Shown: positions 34,201 to 64,000 of the stretch, in pieces
How the letters are laid out: every line of letters starts with the position of its first letter
How positions within the stretch are numbered: position 1 is the first letter of the stretch
Assembly: GCF_020740795.1 (NCBI RefSeq)
Contig: NC_067282.1
Span: 149,158,858 to 149,222,857, forward strand
Length of the DNA stretch: 64,000 nt
Reading direction: 5' to 3'
Source of the DNA: Apus apus
Taxonomy: Eukaryota; Chordata; Aves; Apodiformes; Apodidae
Made by a program: the position numbers and the translations under genes
Notes under the pieces: generated by a model
What the model saw: only the letters and a program-made list of their open reading frames with translations
Told to the model about the DNA's origin: nothing
The model's database searches: none

Positions 34201-36826
34201 TGCCTTATTCTTGCCTCTCTTCAAACAGTTTTGAATAAGAGCTACACTTAGGTATCCTCTGGTGGTTCTAATCTATCATACTATGAAACTACTATCAAAC
34301 AGTTGAATGTTAAGTCTCCCCACACTTCTCAGTGGAGGGATTTGGTTAGGATGAACTCTTTCTAACTTAAGCCATGATAGCTACATCTTGCTGTGGGAAT
34401 GAGTTTCACTCTTGGTAGCATCAACTGGCTTTTTGTATGTGGCAGGTACTTAGGTATTTAGGCATCACTAGCAGAACCTGCTGTGGTGGTTGAACTGGGG
34501 GCTGTCATGTACAGTTGTTCATCAATGTCTGTCAGATGCAGATTATCGCATTTTTCAAAGGACAGCTGAATCCAGGAGACTATTATTTCTCCTTGATCAC
34601 TATACTCTCCTCTGGATCCCCTGAGTATTCCACATTGTGGGCTGAATTGTTGGTCACAGATTTCTGTCAGTGGTGATAAGGAGTAAGCTGCAGTGTCCTC
34701 AATTTCCTCTGCCCTGAAGGTATTACCTTTCTTCCCACCACAGGCTTACTTCTGGTGCTCATACATAAGGCCTCTTTGTGCAGTACTACATATCCAGGTT
34801 ATTTCAGCATCTGCCTCTTTTCTGACTTCACCTACTCATGATTAAAAATATTAATGCTTTGTGACTACCTTCTGTATCTGTCCTTTTCCTTGCCTCTTTC
34901 CCTCTGTATTCCTAAATTAATATTATTGTTTCAATTCTAGACTCTAATAACAGATGAAGTTCGTCTTCAGGAGTTGAGAGAAAAGCTCAATCAATTAAAA
35001 ATCATAGCTTGTGTCTGTCTCATAACAAACAATATGGTGGGTGCAGCAATTGTTGATATGCCTGATTTTGCTGATCAGCTGAAAAGGATTTCTCTTCCTC
35101 TTCTTGAAGGCATGAACAAGAAGTAAGGCCTTGCTTTTGTTACTCTTACTTTTTTTTTTTTAATGTGAAACACCAGGTGGAATTGAAAACCTTTGGAAAC
35201 AATTCAAATGTCATAGCCAGTGCTTGTTAATAGAAAGATACTAAATTTTCATAGTATATACTTCCTTTACGACATAAGTCCACAGTCAGCATATTTTCAA
35301 AGTTGTATTTTAATTAAATCTTAATGTTTATGTTAGTCTGCAGAATTTAGAGTGGTGTTCTAAAGTTCATTTATACACTCCTAGTACTGGAGAGAGTGTG
35401 GCAGTATATTCTCCAAATTGTCTTGCTGCTTGCTTCAGACTTGTTTCTGGTCATTTTAGCTATTTGGCTGCCTATGCTGCTGCAAGTCTGATGTGATCTC
35501 AAAAGAGTATCTCATAAAATACCTTTCCAGCCTGCTTTTTCTCATGAAATGTTATGCATGTGGTCCAGGAAAACACCTCAGCATAAGGGCAAAATGAACT
35601 GGTGTCACTGCTACACACTTGAAATTATTTTTCTTATTTGAATTGCAATTAGGTCTTTATGTTCCATGTGGAGATTTGTCCTCTTTCTGTAGATCTACAT
35701 AAATCTGCAAAAGAAAACTTTTTTCTGAATTCTCTCATTGCAGAGAGCAGATGGAAAATAAAAGGGAAAGGAGAGGTCACCTTACAACCTATGCTACAGA
35801 AACTGCAAAAGTTAATGCTTTCTGTTTTTCTTCCAGAACTTTTGATTTGAAGGAAGCTCTGAATGCTATTGGTGTCCAGATTTGCAGCAAAGTGAACAGG
35901 TCCCTAACTGAAAGAGGTCTTCCCACTCTTGATGCAGAAATGCAGAGTAATTTAATAGGCCAAATTGCTCATATTGTTGAGGAGAATAATCCCGTCAGTT
36001 CTTTGATTGGTTAGTAAGATGATACATAGTTGTCTTATTGTATGTGTTTGTATATAAACCAGCAAGCTTAATTAGCTGTCTTAATTATTTTAGAAGCACT
36101 TGTTTACTGCAGTATTTGGTCAACTAAGAGTAGGGAAATGTTGTTTACCTATAGATGGTGTTCTTGGTACACTGCAGAGAATGGTTAGCAGCAGCTAGAA
36201 ATAATTTTGAAAGTGTCTGTACAAACAAGCCTAGACATGCTAATATTTTGGAGAATTTAGAAAAAATGAGTGCTATTCAGTCTCCCTTCTGTCAGTTCTG
36301 GGTTTAAGCCTAGTCTGTGGGTGGGTTTTTTTCTTTTAGACTACTTCATATTAAGTAATGTAACTTGTAGCAGCAGGTTTATGCTGTGTCCACCTTGCAG
36401 GAGCCAACTTTAAGAAGTTTTCTGCATTGTTTCCCACTGCAACATGGGACTGGAAAAGAGTTGTTCATACACATTGTTGGACTTAGGTTTTTTTGCTGTT
36501 CTGATGTGCAGGGTGCTTACTAAGCAAGTATGGTTGCATCTTGGGTTGACATTTGTTCTGACACACTTTGTTCTGTTCCAGACAAAAGAATCCAGTTCTT
36601 CATGAGAAGCTTGCTTGCTCTTCCAAATTCTCAGAAGTGTATGCCTACTATGCCAGGAGGCCTTTCTGTTATTCAGACGGAGATGGAGCTAGTAGGATCT
36701 CAGTATGCAAGCATTGTAAACTTTAATAAACGAGTGTATGGACCATTCTATGCAAACATACTTAGAAAACTACTTTTTCCTGAGGCAGCAGTGGGGAAAG
36801 CAGAAACAGAAACACCTACCAACTAA
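28067..36826 (+). CDS. TCP11L2: TCP11L2, T-complex 11-like protein 2, nine coding exons
   Basis: Encodes 512 residues (human about 519) in nine coding exons totalling 1,539 nt. Every junction is GT-AG and the frame is kept throughout. The TCP11 family includes testis TCP11 and the fungal cAMP-pathway suppressor Sok1. TCP11L2 is thought to be cytoplasmic and its biochemistry is poorly known. Seen: a Ser/Asp-rich disordered N-terminus (residues 1-45, with [19 protein letters not shown]), then the TCP11 domain from about residue 50 to the end, marked by [81 protein letters not shown] and the terminal [15 protein letters not shown]. The start ATG is preceded by an in-frame TGA 9 bases upstream, so it is the first usable codon. 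No truncation or frameshift was seen. Confidence 0.96.
28203..29491 (+). other. TCP11L2: TCP11L2 intron 2
   Basis: 1.3-kb phase-1 intron. Contains a C-rich/(CA)n low-complexity stretch at 29270-29307. Nothing else recognised. Confidence 0.8.
29270..29307. repeat. C-rich / (CA)n low-complexity stretch
   Basis: Runs of C flanking a short ACACACAC tract inside TCP11L2 intron 2. Confidence 0.9.
29492..29627 (+). CDS. TCP11L2: TCP11L2 coding exon 2, NAGNAG acceptor
   Basis: Residues 46-90 ([20 protein letters not shown]... to EDFPEN). The acceptor region reads TTCCAGCAG|CAAG or TTCCAG|CAGCAAG. The first AG gives SPASASPPK, the same length as human SPASTSPPR, so I use it. The second AG would drop one alanine. 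The donor is AACAG|GTAAGA. Confidence 0.92.
29990..30110 (+). CDS. TCP11L2: TCP11L2 coding exon 3
   Basis: Residues 91-131 ([20 protein letters not shown]... EEIKE). Acceptor CCCACAG, donor GAG|GTAATG. The flanking introns are 362 bp and 696 bp. Confidence 0.95.
30807..31027 (+). CDS. TCP11L2: TCP11L2 coding exon 4
   Basis: Residues 132-204 ([20 protein letters not shown]... NIVELL). It follows a long polypyrimidine tract ending CTACTTTAG. Donor CTGAG|GTTGGT. Confidence 0.95.
31028..31916 (+). other. TCP11L2: TCP11L2 intron 5
   Basis: 889-bp phase-2 intron. No repeat or other feature recognised. Confidence 0.85.
31917..32053 (+). CDS. TCP11L2: TCP11L2 coding exon 5
   Basis: Residues 205-250 ([20 protein letters not shown]... 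EEKP). Acceptor TTTCAAG, donor CCAA|GTAGGT. The codon split across the junction makes Ser. Confidence 0.94.
32054..33378 (+). other. TCP11L2: TCP11L2 intron 6
   Basis: 1.3-kb phase-1 intron carrying a sense-oriented CR1 tail (32535-33021). The remainder has no recognised feature. Confidence 0.85.
32535..33021 (+). mobile_element. CR1 LINE 3' end in TCP11L2 intron 6
   Basis: Contains AGAGGAGGGCCACGAAGATG, GCCTGGAGAAGAGAAAGCTC, GACATTAGAAGAAATTCTTC, GAGCAGCCTGGTCTAGTAGG and AAGGTCCCTTCCAACTC, ending in a degraded octamer tail (TGTGATATGAT). Same strand as the gene. Confidence 0.9.
33379..33566 (+). CDS. TCP11L2: TCP11L2 coding exon 6
   Basis: Residues 251-313 ([20 protein letters not shown]... 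DYCKTFPE). Includes an acidic Ser-rich linker ([14 protein letters not shown]). Acceptor ATGCTTAG, donor GAG|GTAAGA. Confidence 0.95.
33567..34940 (+). other. TCP11L2: TCP11L2 intron 7
   Basis: 1.4-kb phase-0 intron, unique-looking. Contains a perfect 17-base palindrome GCCAGTTTGAAACTGGC at 34071-34087. Confidence 0.85.
34941..35122 (+). CDS. TCP11L2: TCP11L2 coding exon 7
   Basis: Residues 314-373 ([20 protein letters not shown]... LEGMNK). Acceptor TTCAATTCTAG, donor AAGAA|GTAAGG. Confidence 0.95.
35123..35836 (+). other. TCP11L2: TCP11L2 intron 8
   Basis: 714-bp phase-2 intron. A decoy acceptor (CTCTCATTGCAG, about 35744) precedes the true one (TTTTTCTTCCAG). Confidence 0.85.
35837..36009 (+). 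CDS. TCP11L2: TCP11L2 coding exon 8
   Basis: Residues 374-431 ([20 protein letters not shown]... NPVSSLI). Donor ATTG|GTTAGT, a weaker match than its neighbours. Confidence 0.94.
36582..36826 (+). CDS. TCP11L2: TCP11L2 coding exon 9 (terminal)
   Basis: Residues 432-512 and the TAA stop ([20 protein letters not shown]... ETETPTN). Acceptor TCTGTTCCAG. Ends with the conserved [15 protein letters not shown] block. Confidence 0.96.
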
Positions 36827-37245
36827 AAAATACGACCTATTTCTGCTACCCCTTTTATGTACCTTCCAAGACAAGTGATCTGACTTCCCCGCTAAGAACA
36901 GCCCACTCCAGTGACTGTTAATGAGAGACATCTTCTAAAATGTATGCAGATAGCTTCTGAAATTCACTGGAAATAAATTAATTACAAGGCCATTTTAATA
37001 GACTAAATTTATTTAATGGATTGTGTCACTTGTAATAGCCAGTGAATTCTTAGTTTTCAAGGGAAGCATTTATTATGATTTGCTGTGGGAAAGGGCTGGC
37101 AAAGTACTTGCCACCATTGAAAAAGAATATTGTTTTATCTTTAATATATTTACGTATAGCAATGCAATTACGAAATGACAAAACAATTGTAGATAAAATG
37201 TATTTTTTAGAGCAACCTCTAATAAATTATGTTTCTTAAAAGACT
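36827..37245 (+). other. TCP11L2: TCP11L2 3' UTR (inferred)
   Basis: Follows the stop codon and contains AATAAA at 36972-36977 and 37221-37226. The mRNA could also continue further: AT-rich sequence up to about 40.1 kb would then be a long UTR with a CR1 inside it. Confidence 0.45.
37221..37226 (+). terminator. Candidate poly(A) signal of TCP11L2
   Basis: AATAAA about 395 bases after the stop. An earlier AATAAA at 36972-36977 could serve as a proximal site. Confidence 0.4.
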
Positions 37246-37559
37246 TTAAAGCAAAAAAAAATTGAAGGATAGCATAACTGCTTTTGTAACCAAAACCAGA
37301 TTCATACTAGGCAAAACTCTGGTACTCCTGCAATTACTGGAACCAGAACTTAGCCTCTGTTACATTAAGCAATGCCAGTATTATAAGCTGTGTGGAGTAC
37401 AGCAGTTATAGACGCAGCATTCATCAATTAAAGTAGGTAAGGTTCTGTATATAATGTTGATAAGCATCTTGTTTATCCAGTGGAGGTCATACAGATCTTA
37501 AATCTTATCTCTGTATGTATGTACTGATCTTTGATCTTAATGGGTATTAAGTAAGACGT

Positions 37560-38498
37560 GTAACTAGTGGAGTTCCCCAGGGATCAGTGCTGGGTCCCAT
37601 CCTGTTCAACATCTTCATCAACGACCTGTATGAGGGGACAGAGTGTATCCTCAGCAAGTTTGCTGATTATATGAAACTGGGAGGATTGGCTGATTTACTG
37701 GAAGGCTCTGTGGCCATTCATCAGGATTTGGACAGACTGGAAAGCTAGGCAAAGAGGAACCTAATGAGGTTTAACATGAGTAAGTGTAGAGTCCTGCACC
37801 TGGGGAAGAGTAACAATATGCACCAGTTCAGATTAGGAGCTATCTGCTAGAAGGCAGCTCTGTGGAGAAGGACCTTGGAGTTCTACATGTTATCCATAGG
37901 GCAGCAGTGTTCCCTTTTAGCCAATGGTATCCTGGGGTGCATTAAGAATAGTGTCCAGAAGGTCAAGGGAGGCTCTCATCCCCCTCTACTCTTCCCTAAT
38001 GAGACCCCCACCTGGAGTATTGTCTAGTTCTGGGCTCTCCAGTTCAAGAGGGATGGGGATTTACTTGAGAGTCCAATGGTGGGCTGTGAGGATGATTAAG
38101 GGACTGGAACACCTGTCTTATGAGGAAAGGCTGAGAGACTTGGGACTGTTTAGAGAAGACTGAGAGGGGATCTTACTAATGTGTATAAATACCTGAAGGG
38201 TGAGTGTCAGGAAGGAGAGGCCAATCTCTTTTCATTTATGCCCTGTGATGGGAGAAGGGGCAACTGATGCAAACTAGAGCGCAGAGAAGTTCCACCCCAA
38301 CATGTGGAAAAGCTTTTTTTACTGTGAGGGTGACAGAGCACTAGAACAGGCTGTGCAGAGAGGTTGTGGAGTCTCTTCTGGAGACCTTCAAAACCCATCT
38401 GGATGCATTCCTGTGTGACGTGCCCTAGGTGTTCCTGCTGCAGCAGGGGGGTTGGACTTGGTGATGTCCAGAGGTCCCTTCCAACGTTATGATTCTAT
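37560..38498 (+). mobile_element. CR1 LINE, ORF2 end plus 3' UTR
   Basis: About 940 bp. It begins inside the reverse transcriptase at [20 protein letters not shown] and reaches LSKFADY, where an active enzyme has FADD, so the catalytic motif is lost. In-frame stops follow. Later blocks match the ORF2 C-terminus (GLEHLSYEERLRDLGLF) and the 3' UTR (AGGTCCCTTCCAACGTTATG), ending ATTCTAT. The LINE is a dead, 5'-truncated copy downstream of TCP11L2, in the same orientation. Confidence 0.92.
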
Positions 38499-40927
38499 TT
38501 TTAAGTTAAGTCTTTTGCACCTTTATTCCCAAAAGCACTTGAGAGTGACCTTACAGAGCACCACAGAGCAACTTCCCCTTCTGTTGGGTAAGGGCATAAG
38601 CTTTTCAAAATGCATTCTTGGGTCTGAAAGCCAGAACTCAAATGATTAGTCAGTCTTGAAAATGTGATTAGATTCACAGAGTCTGTGAGAAATACTGCAG
38701 TTTTTTTCAAATTCCTTTGGAATAGGCCCATATACTTAGTTCCCATTTAAGGCAACAGGAATCTTGCATACTGAAAATTAATAGGCTTGAAATTGAAAAA
38801 TGTGGAAGTAAACTTCTGTAAGTTTACACAGGCTTTATTTTGCCTATTTCAGAATACTGGGAGTAGATACTGCTGGAATACATGTTCTTGTCTATGAAAT
38901 TGAATCGTTATTTACTTGAAAATTATTTTTAATATATTACCATATAGTAGTCTTTTTAAAATGTCCTATATATATAAAAACTCCATGTGGTACAAGTTAT
39001 ATAGCTTGGTTTTAATATTTTATATTACAATCTATTTTTTATGAAGAGACAAAAAAATTACCCGTAAAAGCTTAGTGTCACAATTTTTTAATGTACATTA
39101 CTATGTCTATCATAAAGGTCTAAAAAACTGGGCATTATTAGCACTGTGGTTTTGTAGTCCATTTTTACAGAACTGTGTCCTCTCTCTAGTAAGGGAAGTA
39201 ACTTCTAGTCAGTTGTTCCTTAGTGTCCAAGGACTTTGGCCACATGTACCTGGTAAGAAAAACTTCAAAATGCCTTTTTAGAAATTTCTCTAGTGCACTT
39301 CTGCTCTGTATCTTGTAAAAAAAAATTGCACAAAACAAAGATTAATTCATGTTTTAAAGGGAACTGTTTCCTGAAGCCTGAAAAAACTGAGTAAAAGGAA
39401 CTCTCAGAATATAGTAATTGTGCTACTAGGTAAAACAGGCTTGTTCAGATGAATATGAAATTTTGATACGCAATTCAGAAATCATCAAGAGAAGAATGTG
39501 TTTCAAAAGTAATTATGGGAAATTAAGTCTTCATGATGTGCTGCATCTTTAGGAATAATCTAAACTATTTTGAGCTTTAGCCAAAAGGGGACTTTATGAA
39601 CATTGGAAGATGATTTATAACATGATTATGAACTTTTATCATAATACTTTATATGCATTTTATTGTAAAAAATATCAAACTATAGGTCTTTAATGGACTG
39701 GGGAAACTGCCATACTAGTTTTACCAGTAAAAACTAAAAAAAAAGAGGATTCATTGTTGTTGTTTTTTTTTTTTATTAAAATGACTTGCAAAGGGCATTT
39801 TATAGCATGGCCTATGTTTCAAGTGATTGTTTAATGTATCTTAATTTTTATTTAATGTTTTAAACATGGACATTGCATCTGTTTAATGTCATGTGCTGCA
39901 TGCTGTTGATGCTACCATGGCTGAAATGCACTTGCCTCTACTCTTGAAGTTGTCCTTGTGAAACAAGATGCCATTTTGTGGCAGCTTTCTCTGTTGAAAT
40001 ACAAATATTTGAGGTTTTGTATGTATTAAATTTTGTTCGAGATACCATTGGTAGTGAAAAGTCATTTATGCAAATTGTTTCTTAAATGTAATGGATTGTT
40101 AAATCCTGAAGATAAATGACTGCACTAATAATCGATTCTGACTCCCGTCTTCTTCTCTAACTTCTCAGTTGCAGCTGGAGTGTTGAGTAGTGACTTTAGC
40201 CCAGCTGCACAAAAAACATTCAGAACAGTCACTTGCTTGAATCTGATTGCTTGGAAGAAGGTTGTATTGGGGGGCTCCTGGGAGAAACTGGTAGAAGCTT
40301 CCTCTGTGTCTTGGTAGAGCCTGTGCAACTTGGCTCCAAGATGGACCTGCTGCTGGCCAATGCCAAGCCCATCAGTGACAGTGGTAGCTCCTTTGTGGTA
40401 ATGTCTTTAAGAAGGTGGGTGGGGGAGGGAACTGCATCACAACAGCAGCCAGAGAGAGGAGTGAGAGAAACATCTCTCTGGGTCACTGGACTGAAGTAGT
40501 TGCTTGGTGAGTGAGCATGGCATCAATTAGGTGGAAGGCCATGTAGAATTGCCATGTATTAAATCACCTCTCCAGGCTGACTGTTCACTTTAGGCAGGAA
40601 ACAGAATGGAATTATTCTGAAATGCTGCTGTTCTCATGTTTAACCTGGGCCTTCATGTCCAGGCTGTGTAGAGCCCAGACCAGACTTGGTGAACTCCATT
40701 ATGCAGAATCTGATCCAGACCAGATGCGTTTAAATACAGTTTTCACACTTGGCTTTTAAAGCATACTTAGCAATTATTATACATGACCTGGCAAAAACTT
40801 ACTGCTACAGGGGCTTGCAAAGGTCACTACTGTTTCTTATTTAAAATGGGGAAGATGAGCAGTCCTGGGGTTTTGGTGTCTCCATAACAGGCACACTTGT
40901 GAAGAAAAACAAAAAGGGATTTGTAGG
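38499..40927. other. AT-rich DNA between TCP11L2 and POLR3B
   Basis: No exon or repeat recognised. Sequence from 38.5 to 40.1 kb is AT-rich, with several T and A runs resembling a 3' UTR, and has ATTAAA at about 40027. It might be an extended TCP11L2 UTR. Confidence 0.4.
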
Positions 40928-42050
40928 TGATCCACAGCATCACTTAGGTTGGAAAATACTTTCAAGATCATTGAGTCCAACCATTAACCCTACTCTACTA
41001 AGTCCAGCACTAAGTCATATCCCCAAGCACCACCTCTAGACAATGTAAACACAACCAGGGATGGTGACTCCATCCTGGGTAGCACGTTCCAACATCTGAC
41101 AGCCCTTTAGTGAAAAGTTCTTCCTAATGTCTTGTCTAAACCTCCCCTGGCACAGCTTAAGGCCTTTCCCTCTTGTTCTACCATCAGTTACTTGTGAGAA
41201 GAGACTAGCACCTACCTCTTTACAATGTCAGGTAGTTGTAGGTAGTGATGAGGTCTCCCCTCAGCCTCCTTTTCTTCAGACTACATAGCCCCAGTTCCCT
41301 CAGCTGCTCTTCATAAGACTTGTTCTCTAGCTTTGTTGTCCTTCTTTGGACACACTGCAGCACCTCGCTGTCCTTCCTGTATTGAGGTGCCCAAACCTGG
41401 ACACAGTATTTGAGCTGTGGCCTCACCAACGCCAAGCACAGAGGGACAATCACCTCCCTGGTCCTACTTGTCACACTATTTCTAATACAGACCAGAACAC
41501 TTTTGGCTCATACTCAGCTGCCTGTCAGTCAGAACCCCCAGGCCCCTTTCTGCTGGACAGCTTTCCAGCTAGTCCTCCCCCAGCCTGTAGGGTTGCCTGG
41601 GGTTGTTGTGGCCCGAGTGCAGGACCCGGTACTTGGCCTTGTTGGACCTCATCCAACCCACCCAGTCCATGGATCCAGCCTGCCAAAGTCCCTCTGCAGA
41701 GCCAGATCGACACTCCCTCCCAGCTTGGTGTCATCGGCAAACTCACCGAGGGTTCATTCTATCATCGAAGTCATTGATAAAGGTGTTAAACAGACTTGTT
41801 CCCCGCGCTGAGCCCAGAGGAACACCGCTTCTGCCTGGCTGCCAGCCGGACTGAGCTCCCTTCACCACCGCTCCCCGGGCCCGGCTGTGCAGCCGGGTCC
41901 TGCCCAGCAGGGCACAGGCCTGTCCGGGCCCTGGGCAGCCAGGCTTTTCCTCGGAACGCTGCGGGAAACAGCCTTGAGGGCCTTAGGGAAGTCGAGGCAG
42001 ACAACACCACCCACAGCCTGCCTTTCCCTCATCCACCGGGCGGCTCATGG
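40928..42050 (-). mobile_element. Long CR1 LINE fragment abutting the POLR3B promoter
   Basis: About 1.1 kb of reverse-complement CR1. From the tail end it reads GGTTGGAAAATAC, TTCTTCCTAATGTC, GGTCTCCCCTCAGCCTCC, TTCCCTCAGCTGCTCTTC, GTGCAGGACCCGGTACTTGG, CAGCTTGGTGTCATCGGC, AACACCGCTTCTGCCTGGCT and finally CTTTCCCTCATCCACCGGGC. On the minus strand 41220-41474 still reads as ORF2 C-terminus ([39 protein letters not shown]). It ends about 300 bp before the POLR3B start codon, and its promoter-side half is noticeably richer in CpG than other copies here. Confidence 0.9.
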
Positions 42051-42358
42051 GGGAAAATACAATAATAACGCTAAAAGCTCATGCTCCGCCTTGGCTTGCA
42101 ACGCTCAAAGTTGTGTAAGCCCGGCTGGCACCTCCTGGCTCCCGGCCCCCCTCCCTCAGCCCCGGGGACGAGGCCGCGGGGCTGGTTCAGGGGCGAAACC
42201 CCCGAGCGCCGACACAGGGCGCTGGGAGAGGGTGGTCGGGAGGGCCCTGCCCGCCCCGGGCAAAGCCGCCAGCCTTCGCCCCGCTTCCCTGCGGAACCCT
42301 CGGGCGCCGCGCCGGCGGGGCGGGAGGACGCGCGGAGCTGCCGCACCGCCGGGCTGGC

Positions 42359-64000
<21,642 letters not shown>

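Overview
This window is vertebrate nuclear DNA, almost certainly from a bird. It is studded with CR1 LINE 3' ends carrying the avian ATTCTATG-type tail, it has solo LTRs of a bird endogenous retrovirus type, and its gene order CKAP4 - TCP11L2 - POLR3B matches human chromosome 12q23. Exon coordinates come from splice sites and reading frame, compared with family sequences recalled from memory. No alignment or database search was run.

Layout: 1-7540 is intergenic DNA downstream of CKAP4. It holds four CR1 loci, a solo LTR inserted in one of them, and an isolated GC-rich block built on a 20-bp minisatellite (4383-5030). CKAP4 lies on the minus strand: 3' UTR about 7530-9270, coding exon 2 at 9271-10602, a 4.5-kb intron, coding exon 1 at 15120-15476, and a CpG island around its start. 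16450-22440 is intergenic with two CR1 pieces and a 398-bp solo LTR. TCP11L2 lies on the plus strand: a CpG island at 22440-24060 with an inferred non-coding first exon, nine coding exons from 28067 to 36826 (512 codons plus stop, frame kept across every junction), and a short 3' UTR. A CR1 tail (37560-38498) and unrecognised AT-rich DNA follow. A 1.1-kb CR1 (40928-42050) runs up to the POLR3B promoter. POLR3B starts at 42359 on the plus strand. Nine coding exons (codons 1-241 of a protein of about 1,133 residues in human) are present; exon 10 lies beyond the right edge and the last 7.4 kb is intron 9.

The genes are single-copy housekeeping or broadly expressed loci with unrelated jobs: an ER-sheet membrane protein, a TCP11-family cytoplasmic protein, and the second-largest RNA polymerase III subunit. 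They share conserved synteny, not an operon-like pathway. CKAP4 and TCP11L2 are divergent, with starts about 7.6 kb apart. TCP11L2 and POLR3B are tandem.

I found no CRISPR array, tRNA, rRNA or new multigene system. The best leads are a CKAP4 with no cysteine at all (the mammalian palmitoylation site is absent), a CR1 LINE abutting the POLR3B promoter, an orphan minisatellite/CpG block, and nested repeat insertions with readable target duplications.
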